DNA from: Vombatus ursinus
Taxonomy: Eukaryota > Chordata > Mammalia > Diprotodontia > Vombatidae
Length of the DNA stretch: 64,000 nt
Reading direction: 5' to 3'
Assembly: GCF_900497805.2 (NCBI RefSeq)
Contig: NW_020954611.1
Location: forward strand, 1,458,793-1,522,792
Position 1 is the stretch's first letter. Every line of letters begins with the position of its first letter. Of this stretch, positions 33,801-40,086 are shown piece after piece. The translations under genes and the position numbers were made by a program. Under the pieces are notes generated by a model. It saw only the letters and a list, made by a program, of their open reading frames with translations. It did not search any database and was not told where the DNA came from.

Positions 33801-36475
33801 CAGAAAGAACAAGTCAGAAATACTACATTTAGGGGAGTAAAGCAGACTACACAAAACCTGAGATGGAGAAATGTATCACCATTGTTGGATTCCTAAATAG
33901 GAGTACATCTCATTCCACATTTATGAAAAACGTGAAAAGCATTCCTTAAGAGTTTACTATGTGCCAGATAATGTGCTAAGTGCAGGGGATGTAGACTGAA
34001 AAATGGCATAGTCCACAAAAGCTCACATTCTAATTGAGAAGAACACATAAAAAACGCATAGTTCCACTGCAGGGCAGGTGGGAAGGCCCAGTGCTTTTTA
34101 CAGTGTAGTAGCAAAGGCAGATAGCTGGTAATGTGTCTTCTGTATTGTTATTTCTATTGATAAAACCCTATCCATCCCTGACACCGAACCATTTGGCTTT
34201 GGTGACAAAAACTATTTTGTAAGTCAACAGTAGAGGGAGCTACATGTTAAGGACTTATTTTGTGACTGATCATACCCAGCCTATCTAGTATGTGAAAATT
34301 GAGAAGGAATATTTATAGAATATGGTATTCTTCAGTCTAGGCTGTAAGGGAGGGTTGAGAAGCTATTTGATTAATAGTTTTCTTCAGTAGAAAGATGCCT
34401 TGCTTAAAGAATAGTGAAGACCTCCCCTGAGAACAAAATGAAGGAAAAGAGTTTTCTTTTTTGTACACAACCAAAGTTTTGTGTAGCATTACCATTCACA
34501 GGAATAATTTGTGGAAAGTCTTTGTGTAAGCATGTGGGACCATGCTCTTCTCCCCACCTCACCTATCCCCCTACACTCCCTTGCCGAAAGCTCTAAAGTT
34601 AAATACTAACACTTTTTTTCTATTTGCCAGCATGAGGTATTTTGATAGAGCTGCCTTATTTGTTGAAGCCTGTCTAAAGTATGACACAATTGAAGTAAAT
34701 GAAGACACAAATATCCTTTGCACTGGAGTGTTTTTTCATGTGGGGGGGTGGTATAAATGGGACTTACTACTCATTTTTTGTCTGCAGAGCAGGTACTATA
34801 GACTATATTGGGGGAAAAAAACATACACTACACTGATTCACAGATCTGGTTTAGAGGAATGACATTGGATGTCTGCAGCTTGGGAAGTGCTAGAGAATGA
34901 AAACCCTGAAACACACATGGATTCAACATGCAAGTCAGGGGAGTGATCATAAAAGTTTGCAGGAAGCAACATAATACAGGGATTAAATCTTGTTTTGGTT
35001 TTCTTCTAAAACAAAAATAGAGAACACAGACAAAGAAATACAGATGAAGGGCAGACAGTGTGGTTTTATTGGTTATATAAATAAGTCATGCATGAATAGC
35101 TCTGGTTAAGGAGGCTTCATGTGTTTTTCTGGGAAATATTTCCCATTACTTTCATTCTTAGCTGTTGGGATAAGATATTTTACAGTCGCTATGTTCTTTA
35201 TCCCAAATAGTTAAAAATCTGAGAAGATAATAATGTTTTGAAAACTTCTAGGCCATGCTCACAAATTATTCATTTTCTCCCACTGTAGAATTATACTTCA
35301 TTTCTTTATTCTGCTAACAGTCACTTTAATGTTTTTACTTTGAGATGGAAAATGTGTGGATATTTTAGAGTAATAGTACTTTATTGCCTTTCTCAATGCA
35401 TTTTCTCACTTTTTAGAATTTTGTGCATACAGTTCCCCAAGTTGGTAGGTAGAGAGTACGTGATTTGTCCCTGTGAGAAACTGAGACACTGACTTAGGCT
35501 CTCACAGTTAGTTCATGGTGGAGTCTAAAGAAAACCTCCTGCTCTTGCCCTATTTGCAGTGTTGATGTTGTGGTCGAAGGCTTTTCTTTTGGAGAAGCCA
35601 CTTAAAATGTCACAAGTAATACAGATAACCACTCTGCAAAAACACCACGTTTTTTGAGTTTTAAAATGTTTTCCTGCTCTTTTTGGCCTACTTTTAAAAT
35701 GCAGCTGAAATGTGCTCGGTATTTATTTCTCAATGTTCACCTGTTTCTTTTCCCAAGTTTTACTTGGGTTTAGCTTATGAAAGCATCAGTTTCTTCCTGG
35801 GAAAATCAACTTTGAGTTCAGGCATCTTATTGCAAGTGGGTGTGGGGGGGTCTTACAGTAAAAATTTCTAACAGTAAGTATCCTCTTGCCACAGAAAGGG
35901 TTCTTCTGTGTAAATGGTAAAGTGCATAAAATGAATGAATACACAACTGGGCAGATTATCTCGCTCCTTACATCTTATTGTTACTAATCTTTCTAAGAAA
36001 TATGCTTTAAAATAAATTATCAACATAGTATCTGAAATAGTCCTTTGTAATTCCCTCTTTAGATTATGCCCCTATACACAGCATCTGAATTACCAAGCTT
36101 CAGAATACAAGCTCTTTTTTTTTGGTCCCCCATCATTATCATCTTACAGTTTTTAGACTTGTACCTATAGGATGAGCGGGTTCTTTAATGAAAAAGCACA
36201 ATTTTTCAAATGTACAATATGCACAGATTTTGAAGACTTCTTGCCTTCATCCAAGGGTTGGAACTTAATGGTGAGCTCATTTTACCCTTCACTTCCTTCC
36301 TTAACCTTGGTTCTTACAAAAACTAATCCTGGCAGTATATGCAGATTATGCCCGGAGTTTGAAGAACCTCGGTTTTAAACAGGGAGCTGTCCTTTTTGCC
36401 TCGAAAGCAGGAGCAGCTGGTAAAGATTTACTGAATGAGCTGGAACAACCTAAGACTGAAATGACAGAAGAATGA
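3743..36475 (+). CDS. WDR11: WDR11 (WD repeat-containing protein 11), 3' half: 13 coding exons
   Basis: Thirteen exons splice in frame into a 518-residue C-terminal part of WDR11, ending at TGA 36473-36475. By recall of the human protein (about 1,224 residues) this corresponds to roughly residue 707 to the end. It starts GSMGSITCIAWKGD and ends LLNELEQPKTEMTEE. The first three exons carry the last blades of the second WD40 propeller (NLNFWDL, AEVWDTKE, GCIRVLEMS); the rest is an alpha-solenoid. Known biology: WDR11 acts with FAM91A1 in a trans-Golgi complex that captures AP-1 vesicles, supports ciliogenesis and Hedgehog signalling, and is mutated in hypogonadotropic hypogonadism. The gene is intact here, with no stop or frameshift in any exon. 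Upstream exons, the start codon and the promoter lie outside the window, and the first exon begins at a codon boundary. Confidence 0.97.
3887..4031 (+). repeat. Local direct duplication, 90-bp spacing
   Basis: A stretch of about 55 nt (beginning tatatagaaagtaac, ending tttttgttttg) occurs at about 3887-3941 and again at about 3977-4031, exactly 90 nt apart with few differences. It lies in the short intron between exons A and B. Confidence 0.85.
4376..4490 (+). CDS. WDR11: WDR11 exon B: WD40 blade (PTHRSWVRKIRFAPGKGN)
   Basis: 115 nt between acceptor ttttgtcag and donor gtaggc. It completes the split Arg and encodes GIPTHRSWVRKIRFAPG...AEVWDTKE, another WD40 blade. It ends on a codon boundary. 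The introns on either side are only 526 and 452 nt. Confidence 0.96.
4943..5114 (+). CDS. WDR11: WDR11 exon C: last propeller strands
   Basis: 172 nt between acceptor tttcaag and donor gtatgt. It encodes VQMVSSLRSGRNVTFRILDV...KVILASDDGCIRVLEMSMKS...DEQELT and leaves one base (G) of a Glu codon. It closes the second WD40 domain. The following intron is the 17-kb one. Confidence 0.97.
5560..7060 (-). mobile_element. Old L1 LINE, 3' part, minus strand
   Basis: Read on the minus strand it matches the C-terminal ORF2 and 3' UTR of marsupial L1. Shared text with the better copy at 60.5-61.1 kb includes 'acaaaaagagctgctgtaaat', 'ttccaaattgctttccagag' and 'cctcagagtagttttca'. Diverged, with no open frame. 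It lies antisense to WDR11, as most intronic L1s do. Confidence 0.7.
7065..7290. repeat. Possible CR1-like LINE fragment
   Basis: 'gatactgaaaatgttaatg' followed by 'ctggggcactccactagaa' recalls a motif common in amniote CR1-type LINE copies. Old and short, so orientation is not assigned. Confidence 0.3.
7680..8215 (+). mobile_element. L2/CR1-clade LINE 3' UTR and tail
   Basis: Typical order of this family's 3' end: 'cctaaagcacatcaggttgtgtcactctgctgctcaa' region, 'aatctgactccactgtaac', 'agtagaatttaagctctttgaaggcag' region, and the terminal 'cctaataaatgttgttgaattg'. Forward orientation. Confidence 0.75.
8220..11670. other. WDR11 large intron, mostly unique sequence
   Basis: About 3.4 kb of AT-rich sequence without a transposon I can name and without an exon fitting WDR11. 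Several 60-80-codon open frames occur but none resembles a known protein. Confidence 0.5.
11680..11790 (-). repeat. CORE-type repeat fragment
   Basis: 'ggacctcagatacctagtccaaccct...gtgaggaaactgaggcctcaagc' pattern, shared with copies at 49436-49770, 51985-52185 and 57400-57500. Confidence 0.5.
11995..12365 (-). mobile_element. L2/CR1-clade LINE 3' end, minus strand
   Basis: The reverse complement has the family tail (agctccttagggtcaagg) and the upstream block with 'cttcaagaagataagc' and 'agaggaagaagcag'. Homologous to 13095-13690 and 27345-27960. Confidence 0.55.
12480..12735 (+). repeat. MIR-type SINE, full length
   Basis: Forward MIR: 'tgtagtcttgggtgagacac', 'cttctgtttcctcatctgta', 'aataatgcc/aatacctacttcac' type core and the 'gtaaaaggcttcaaaaac' tail. 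Confidence 0.7.
13095..13960 (-). mobile_element. L2/CR1-clade LINE 3' UTR, minus strand, split by a SINE
   Basis: On the minus strand it reads as the family's 3' region: 'aaagcacaggtctgcttatg', 'cccagtgtctccctatcacc', 'tcttccttcaagaatcagc', then a tail near 13100. The long minus-strand open frames here (up to 126 codons) are chance frames in the repeat. Confidence 0.7.
13698..13846 (+). repeat. tRNA-type SINE, forward, inserted in LINE
   Basis: Near full-length marsupial SINE (ggcagctaggtggtacagtg to an A14 tail). The flanks 'aagtgaggag' and 'aagtgaagag' are an imperfect target duplication, so it jumped into an existing LINE copy. Confidence 0.85.
13980..14900 (+). mobile_element. L2/CR1-clade LINE endonuclease-region relic, plus strand
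   Basis: The forward frame carries LDLAITHKC-like text and SDHSLLSFHL-type text near 14400-14440, the D-H signature at the end of the AP-endonuclease domain. Broken across frames and old. Confidence 0.55.
14930..15840 (-). mobile_element. L2/CR1-clade LINE endonuclease-region relic, minus strand
   Basis: The minus frame at 15365-15817 contains HLVALNETWLTP, the catalytic-Glu motif (ALTETWL) of CR1/L2 AP-endonucleases. Opposite in orientation to the relic at 13980-14900. Confidence 0.65.
15840..16660. other. Intronic sequence, little recognised
   Basis: The first part may continue the neighbouring LINE relic. The remainder is AT-rich with no clear element. Confidence 0.35.
16660..17060 (-). 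mobile_element. L2/CR1-clade LINE 3' UTR fragment, minus strand
   Basis: Purine-rich strand text resembles the block upstream of the 3' tail in the copies at 13.2-13.9 and 27.4-27.9 kb, notably the GA-rich '...gattctgatat' and 'ggtgcctggggaggat' part. Open frames on both strands are low-complexity by-products. Confidence 0.45.
17100..18005 (-). mobile_element. L2/CR1-clade LINE with RT motif and 3' tail, minus strand
   Basis: The minus frame near 17198-17686 contains LLPLMAKLLEKVVHSRCLYF then HSLLKPLQFGF, the conserved 'YRPISLLP..SK.LE..V' reverse-transcriptase block of the CR1/L2 clade. Downstream, 17225 to 17100 reads as the family 3' tail ending in 'ctcaataaatacttgg'. The upstream piece (17517-17807) is the linker before the RT domain. 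5' truncated. Confidence 0.75.
18010..18100 (-). repeat. L2/CR1-type 3' tail fragment
   Basis: 'taagcacttattatgtgcta' then 'agcattgtgctaaggactg' is the reverse of the family tail, possibly from a short tail-only copy. Confidence 0.5.
18130..19020 (+). mobile_element. L2/CR1-clade LINE endonuclease-region relic, plus strand
   Basis: The forward frames read GDFNIRV (the D-x-N catalytic motif of AP-endonucleases) near 18260, then YTLDFTTNP. Aligns in order with the relic at 50930-51500. Broken. Confidence 0.6.
19060..20915 (-). mobile_element. Old L1, minus strand: 3' UTR directly followed by ORF1 region
   Basis: 19060-19800 matches the marsupial L1 3' UTR (minus), and 20240-20915 matches the ORF1 region of the copy at 62.3-62.8 kb (shared 'tctttcaggaggtaattggtggattctttcaat' region, one base per few differing). 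Almost all of ORF2 is absent between them. Diverged. Confidence 0.6.
20925..21430 (-). mobile_element. L2/CR1-clade LINE fragment, minus strand
   Basis: GA-rich plus-strand text including 'attatgatcagaattaaaca' parallels the minus-strand endonuclease relic at 14930-15840 ('ggttatgatcacatggaaga'). Weak but consistent. Confidence 0.4.
21465..21860 (+). repeat. MIR tail and CORE-SINE fragments
   Basis: 21465-21580 is a MIR tail (atgtaaaatgagagaaatgc ... gtatcaaatgtgaattatta). 21650-21860 is a forward SINE with 'gtgaccgtgaataagttac', 'aagactataagccttcatta' and a 'ggtaaaatcataggtctgga' end. Confidence 0.55.
22110..22218 (+). CDS. WDR11: WDR11 exon D: start of the alpha-solenoid
   Basis: 109 nt between acceptor ttctttcag and donor gtaagg. 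It encodes PVWCPYLLVPRAALALKAFL...SLDISHV. The AA at its start completes the Glu begun in exon C, and the GT at its end is completed by the next exon. Confidence 0.97.
22891..24605 (+). mobile_element. Internally deleted L1 with both ends and a 17-bp TSD
   Basis: Plus-strand L1. The 5' end (from 'ctcctagagtcagaaccaag', with the start typical of marsupial L1 5' UTRs) runs to about 23115, then jumps to the C-terminal ORF2 and 3' UTR and ends in an A-rich tail at 24605. The 17-nt repeat aaaaatgttagctaaga (22874-22890) recurs at 24606-24622 with one mismatch, so both ends are original. At 1.7 kb it is far shorter than a full L1, and nearly all of ORF1 and ORF2 is missing. Confidence 0.85.
25300..25362 (+). 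CDS. WDR11: WDR11 exon E
   Basis: 63 nt between acceptor ttctacag and donor gtaagc. It encodes DYPENEDVKNQLQEQLNSLS and ends two bases into an Asn codon. Small, but the match to WDR11 and the phases on both sides are exact. Confidence 0.95.
26370..26435 (+). CDS. WDR11: WDR11 exon F
   Basis: 66 nt between acceptor atttgcag and donor gtaaca. It encodes DLKRLLLDPEFTVLQRCLLV followed by A and a split Arg. Confidence 0.95.
26525..26625 (-). repeat. CORE-type repeat fragment
   Basis: 'gtatccagagttggaagaaa' and 'catctgactcagtgccttca' match the family also present at 51985-52185. Confidence 0.4.
26870..27270 (-). mobile_element. Old L1 3' end, minus strand
   Basis: Homologous to 60.45-60.9 kb in the same order: 'catcagttggtgtaagtctt', 'attctattatactcttgtac', 'ataattccaaatggttttcc' and 'cccttgcaacattgactttt'. 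Confidence 0.65.
27345..27970 (-). mobile_element. L2/CR1-clade LINE 3' UTR, minus strand
   Basis: Same block order as 13200-13690: 'aaaggcttcttgtagaaggt', 'ggccagtttggctagactt', 'agaccaattaggaagctatt'. A 3'-tail-like piece (27700-27790) interrupts it, suggesting a second, later tail-only copy. Confidence 0.65.
28000..28023 (+). repeat. (GTGA)n microsatellite
   Basis: About six GTGA units within the LINE-derived region. Confidence 0.9.
28265..28480 (-). repeat. MIR-type SINE, reverse orientation
   Basis: 'atgtcatttgatccttgcaa', 'ctgtgaggtagatattacct' and 'gtgcagatggagagactgaa' in reverse-MIR order. Confidence 0.7.
28807..28987 (+). CDS. WDR11: WDR11 exon G, with a variable Ser-rich linker
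   Basis: 181 nt between acceptor cttctcag and donor gtatta. It encodes LYGDESELHFWTVAAHYLHS then a linker (SQEKSESTADSDNISLPQEK) and NPLDICYDILCENSYFQ. The linker differs strongly from the human one as I recall it (Ala/Pro-rich there), while both flanks are nearly identical. Length is unchanged, so this looks like a disordered loop under weak constraint. Confidence 0.96.
29075..29490 (+). mobile_element. L2/CR1-clade LINE 3' UTR, plus strand
   Basis: 'attactaaagcataggtttg', 'ccagtggtttcctcttacct', 'tccctgagggcagggattgt' and 'agtgactggcacatagtaga' in the family order. A TG/TA microsatellite (29345-29380) sits inside. Confidence 0.75.
29957..30052 (+). CDS. WDR11: WDR11 exon H
   Basis: 96 nt, phase 0 at both ends, between acceptor gttttatag and donor gtatag. 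It encodes KFQLERVNLQEVKRSTYDHT then RKCADQLLLLGQ, a solenoid helix pair. Confidence 0.97.
30283..30337 (+). repeat. TG/TA-rich microsatellite
   Basis: Interrupted tatatatgtgcatacgcacg and tgtatgtgtgtatgagagag runs. Confidence 0.8.
30340..30508 (+). repeat. MIR-type SINE, 3' part
   Basis: 'ctctcagcctcagtttcctc', 'ttgttgtgaaaattaaatca' and 'atatgtaaagcactttgcaa' in forward order. Confidence 0.7.
30510..30850 (-). mobile_element. L1 3' UTR fragment, minus strand
   Basis: Collinear with 19400-19690 of the L1 copy there: 'catgtccaaaaatgtatctc', 'actggtcatttcattgatct', 'agtgttgtaactgtataaat', 'cctagttttgctcattttac'. Confidence 0.65.
30975..31125 (+). repeat. CORE-SINE, forward
   Basis: 'gggcaagcacttagcctcgc', 'ccaagattataaagtataga' and 'agcggaggaaacgcctggta' follow the order of the family also seen at 54195-54390 and 44430-44610. 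Confidence 0.5.
31533..31698 (+). CDS. WDR11: WDR11 exon I
   Basis: 166 nt between acceptor cttattag and donor gtaagg. It encodes TDRAVQLLLETSADNQHYYC...STIKLVATNMIANGKLA and ends one base into a Glu codon. Very highly conserved against the human protein. Confidence 0.98.
32153..32250 (+). CDS. WDR11: WDR11 exon J
   Basis: 98 nt between acceptor attttctag and donor gtaagt. It encodes (E)GVQLLCLIDKAADACRYLQT then YGEWNRAAWLAK, a TPR-like solenoid segment. Confidence 0.98.
32758..32903 (+). CDS. WDR11: WDR11 exon K
   Basis: 146 nt between acceptor cttacaaag and donor gtaaat. It encodes VRLNSEECADVLKRWVDHLC...KAILVLLSLGCFTRVVEMLH and leaves AG of a Ser codon. The acceptor AAAG is a weak match, but the protein match fixes it. 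Confidence 0.96.
33140..33560 (-). repeat. MIR-type SINE, reverse, hosting a younger SINE
   Basis: The halves 'cacctaacagcttataaagc' (left) and 'ataatctccattttacagaa' plus 'atagctagtaagtcagaact' (right) form one reverse MIR split by the insertion at 33191-33369. Confidence 0.65.
33178..33382 (-). repeat. tRNA-type SINE with perfect 13-bp TSD, nested in a MIR
   Basis: Near full-length SINE on the minus strand (33191-33369) with a TTTC-rich tail at its left end. aaagcacttttct is repeated exactly at 33178-33190 and 33370-33382. It sits in the WDR11 intron before exon L. Confidence 0.92.
33930..34070 (-). repeat. L2/CR1-type 3' tail, minus strand
   Basis: 'gagtttactatgtgccagat', 'aatgtgctaagtgcagggga' and 'agctcacattctaattgaga' are the reverse of the LINE tail. 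Confidence 0.6.
34631..34710 (+). CDS. WDR11: WDR11 exon L, ends at an AT-AC donor
   Basis: 80 nt from acceptor tttgccag. It encodes (S)MRYFDRAALFVEACLKYDTI then EVNEDT and one base of a Lys codon. There is no usable GT at the protein-defined end. The intron instead begins ATATCCTTT, which is the consensus of the AT-AC class of U12-type introns. Reading on into the intron would replace the conserved C-terminus. Confidence 0.93.
34711..36317 (+). other. WDR11: U12-type AT-AC intron of WDR11 (last intron)
   Basis: 1,607-nt intron. Its 5' end ATATCCTTT (34711-34719) matches the U12-type donor consensus exactly. TTCCTTAAC at 36297-36305 matches the U12 branch-site consensus exactly, with the likely branch A 13 nt before the intron ends in AC (36316-36317). 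There is no long polypyrimidine tract, as usual for this class. Minor-spliceosome introns need U11/U12 and U4atac/U6atac and are often spliced slowly. I see no clear repeat inside it; it contains a G-rich run near 34742 and AT-rich unique sequence. Confidence 0.92.
36297..36305 (+). promoter_or_regulatory. U12 branch-point sequence TTCCTTAAC
   Basis: Exact match to the U12 snRNA-pairing branch consensus, 12 nt upstream of the last intron base; the usual branch-to-acceptor distance for this class is about 10-20 nt. Confidence 0.9.
36318..36475 (+). CDS. WDR11: WDR11 last coding exon M and stop
   Basis: 158 nt, starting just after an AC acceptor at 36316-36317. Completing the split codon gives KKLILAVYADYARSLKNLGF then KQGAVLFASKAGAAGKDLLN and ELEQPKTEMTEE-stop. 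Human reads EKLITAIYADYARS at the junction (recall), so the AC acceptor restores the full conserved sequence. Confidence 0.93.
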
Positions 36476-36743
36476 CAAGTTTATGCACACCATAAAAACT
36501 TGGCATTGGCAGGAAGGTAGATGGTTAAAGTGATCTTGCCATTAGTCACACTCATAATTCAGAGAATGATGAGGATGCCATCCAAAGTGGATCTTTTCTT
36601 GTAAACAGTGTACTTGTAACATGTCTTATCTTGTTGTAAAGCTATACCTGCAGAATATTACATAAGGATTTAACTTTTAGGAGCAACTTATGTATCCCAT
36701 GTTTATCATGTGAAAAATATAAAACACTTCAGATTTTGTGACT

Positions 36744-36749
36744 ATTAAA
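36744..36749 (+). terminator. Candidate proximal poly(A) signal ATTAAA
   Basis: ATTAAA about 270 nt after the stop. The downstream region is T-rich with GG but only weakly GT-rich. It would give the shortest WDR11 3' UTR. Confidence 0.35.
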
Positions 36750-36929
36750 GTTTTATAAAATTTTTGGAGAGACCTAAAAATCCCTGAAATGTACTTTTTT
36801 ATTTTATGAACTTAGAGTTCAAGAGACAGGGTAAATGCTTCTATCATTTGCCAAAAATCTGGGATATTTAAAAAACTATGATGAAAGCTCTATGAGAAAA
36901 TTAAAATTCCTTTGCGCTGTGTATTTAGA

Positions 36930-36995
36930 TATATGTGTGTACATATGTGTATCTATATCTATATACATATACACACCATGTGCACACACACACAC
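36930..36995 (+). repeat. TG/TA/CA microsatellite in the 3' UTR
   Basis: Alternating tatgtgtgtacatatgtgta, ctatatctatatacatatac and cacacacacacac; partly self-complementary. Confidence 0.8.
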
Positions 36996-37678
36996 GACTG
37001 GGATCCCTAGAAGGCAAAAATGTTTCCATCTGGTTCACTAAAGCATTCTTTGCTTTTTCTTGCCTTGAAAACACCTCAACTTTACAGTTATTTTGACTGA
37101 TGCGTTTCTTTTTTGCATCATCTTAGATTCATAGCTTAAAAGGTGGATTCCACCTTGTCACAGATGAGTGCCTCTGAATATTTCCGTTTGACAGCATAGA
37201 TCTTCTTGGATGGGGTACAGCAAGGAAGCAAGGGGAGATACTGGCATTTTTCCATTGTAAATATTCTTTTAAATGCTTTTTTCTGCATCTTAAGATATCT
37301 TGTTTTCCTTATCATTCTTGGTGCTTTGTTTCTCAGCAAGTTTGAGGCAGACATGTTCTTTTTACTTATTTTGTGACTTACAGGGATATTTTAGAAATCA
37401 AACATGTCTTTGGGGCCATTGAAATGTCACACTCAAACTGAATAGGAAGTAGAGCATTGACATTCTTAGGGAATTTAATTCTGAAATCATATGAAACTAT
37501 TATATGCCTTTAAAATCTTTATTTTAAGCAACTGTACAAATTTCTATATTATAGCCACTTTAAAATAATTATTTCCTATGTTAAGAAAGATGAATTTGCA
37601 GTTATCCAATGTTTGAGAGCTACATATGTTTTTAACGCTGTAAGTTTTTTCTCCTGTATGAAAATGATATTTATCACA

Positions 37679-37684
37679 AATAAA
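37679..37684 (+). terminator. Candidate poly(A) signal AATAAA
   Basis: AATAAA about 1.2 kb after the stop, in AT-rich unique sequence. A T-rich run follows about 45 nt later. Confidence 0.35.
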
Positions 37685-38325
37685 ATTAAAATGTTAACTA
37701 TATAATGAAATGATCAATTCATAGTTTTTTTATATACTTTAAAATGTGACTTCATTTCTATAAACAGAAAACTTAAATGTTTTACTGTGATGTGTCTTGT
37801 CTTCCTGCCAAATGCTCTGTTTACCATAATGTACATTCCATTCATTGGATTAAAAACAAAATCTATATAATTATGTTGATGTGGGAAAAATAAATACACA
37901 GAAAGACTTGCCTTAAGGATTAACTTTTGAGCAACCAGGGGCAGTGTTAGCATAAACAAAGCACACTAAACAAACCCCTTGGAATATTTATCATTAGGCC
38001 TCAGCAGAAGTCTGTTTGTACTTTATGCATCATCCACATATGACATAGAAAAAATAGTTCTTTTAAAATATAGCCTATACCATGCATGATTGAGGAATAT
38101 TTAGCTTTGAATTATGTTCTGTATCATGGGAATCTTCGATGTACATTTTGGATTTCTGGTTTTATAATGTCATGTTCAAGTGACCTCATTCTTTAGGTCT
38201 CTGTATTTTAACTTTGTAGTCTGAGCGTTGTACTTCATTTAATGTTCAGCCTTAATCACTACCTTCTGTATGGGATGTTGACAGTATTAAATCATTGCAA
38301 AGATTCATTTAAAGTCAGACAAAAA

Positions 38326-38383
38326 AATAAAAAGTTAAATAATATCAAAATCATTGTGTTGTGATTTAGGTTAATGCAATAAA
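38326..38383 (+). terminator. Candidate distal poly(A) signals (two AATAAA)
   Basis: AATAAA at 38326-38331 and 38378-38383. Each is followed within about 20-35 nt by GT-rich sequence (attgtgttgtgattt; tatgtttgtgtc), the arrangement expected of a real cleavage site. Confidence 0.45.
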
Positions 38384-38399
38384 ATGGAAAGATCAGATG

Positions 38400-39400
38400 T
38401 CCTTTATGTTTGTGTCATCTAAGCAGGTGATTTTTCTGCTCTCTTTCTGAATCAGTAAATAGTCAGAATACAAAGTCCATTTAACTAACATTTTGATTTC
38501 ATGTAATTGGTGCCATTGCTGAGGGACACTGGCTCGAATGCAGGAACACAATAGGAAATTTCCTGTTCTTCCACTAGTACATCTTTGTCTGTGGCTGTTT
38601 TTGCCACAGAGAACCCAGCTCCTAGTCTTCAATTTCAGGTTCATTCTTGACATTAATGAAGCTTTCATCTCTGCTGTGGTGCACCAGTGATTGGAACTCT
38701 CAAATAAAAGGATTTGACCAAGAGTTTGCAACTAGTAAGGTAGGAAAATGGTTTCCAATACCTGTCCCACCCCTGACACCTCTGCAGTTACTACCCTGGA
38801 AGATCTTACGAAAAGACAACAAATGTGTGATTCGCTAAGTATTTGGGGGCCAGTGACCAGATGACATTACCTGACATAAATAAAGCCTATTACAAGAATC
38901 TCTCTATGTAAGAGGCAGTCAAAGCTGGTAAGTTTTTGGTATGTTAATGTGATTCGGTGTCTGTAATTTTGTTTTGTTTTTTTTACCAGTCACCCAGCTC
39001 TTTAAGCCTTAGATAAAGATAAGTGAAATACCAAAGTAATATATGGAGGTGACAATTACAATGGACCCTAGAGTTGGTAAGTAAAACAAGAATGAAAATT
39101 GTGTTCTAGAGCAGTAGAATTCATAAAGATGCTATTGTTTTGTTTTTTTTTCTTTTGGTACCATATTCCCAAAGAAGGGGTTATGTGGTACTGCTGGCTG
39201 TGATAATTTCAGTCCTTGAATCCTATACCAGCTCTAAGGCAAGTGGTGACAACATAAAAAATAAAGATGGAGGACCTGTGACCAAGCAGTAGTATTTTGT
39301 GCCAATACTTTTCAGCGTGTCCTGACTTGCCAGCGTAGTTGAAAACCAAGTAGCCTGCAAGTGGAGTAGTGCTGTTCCCCAAAACAGGGAAGTTTGGAAG
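38400..39400. other. Start of intergenic DNA, nothing recognised
   Basis: Unique sequence downstream of WDR11. Short open frames on both strands have no recognisable product and no repeat was named. Confidence 0.45.
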
Positions 39401-39830
39401 GGGCAAAAATAAATTCTGTTTTGGACATGTCTCATTTCAAAGGCAAATGGAACATCCAGATGGAAAGGTCAAGCGGGCCCAATAACAAAGTGAGATTGGC
39501 GTTCAAGAGCAATTATGTCTAGATTTGGGACTTAGCTGTTAGAGGCGATGATGATCACTGAGGAAAGGTATACAGAGGAAAAGACCAAATACCGAGCTTA
39601 ACAAGATACTGTCAGTTAAAGTGGGAGATAGGTGATGGTCAGTAGCTGCTGGCGACTCGAATAAGAGGAAGGGCCACCGGACTGAGCAATTGAGGGTATT
39701 GCTCACCATAGAGACCACATTTCAGTTGATTAGTGAAATTCGATGCCAGATTGCAAGTGGATGCAGAATGAGTGAGACATGAGAAAGGAGAAGGAATAAT
39801 GTAGAGGACTTCTTTTTACTAAATGTTTTT
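39400..39830 (-). mobile_element. Probable L2/CR1-clade LINE fragment, minus strand
   Basis: 'ggaacatccagatggaaagg' followed by 'attatgtctagatttgggac' parallels 17800-17880 ('ggcagttggagatttgggac'), i.e. the region upstream of the RT domain on the minus strand. Confidence 0.4.
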
Positions 39831-40086
39831 TCACCTTCATTTCCAAATACATCCCTCCCCTTTGCAAAAAACTATTCTTTGTAAAAAAATTTTTTTCAAA
39901 AAAAAAGTAGAAATCTGTTCAAAACTGAACTACACATTAAGTGAGTCTGATAGTTTATACAATGTTTGACCCCCATTCTCTCCCTCCCACCCCCACCTTT
40001 ACAAAGAAGAGAAGTAATCAACTATGCAGCATTCAGTTTTAATTTTTGTTCTTTCCATTTACTTTGTGGTAATCATTGTGATAGAC

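Larger units (their letters stand above)
36476..38400 (+). other. WDR11: WDR11 3' UTR (end uncertain)
   Basis: Sequence after the stop is unique and AT-rich, largely free of recognisable transposons apart from a TG/TA/CA microsatellite near 36930-36995. It contains several poly(A) signals (separate entries). The end point is inferred from the last cluster of AATAAA signals with GT-rich sequence downstream; a shorter UTR is equally possible. Confidence 0.5.

Noticed and set aside
34542-34862. 106-codon open frame covering exon L and reading on
   Set aside because: Only 34631-34710 matches WDR11; the rest is the AT-AC intron read through by chance.
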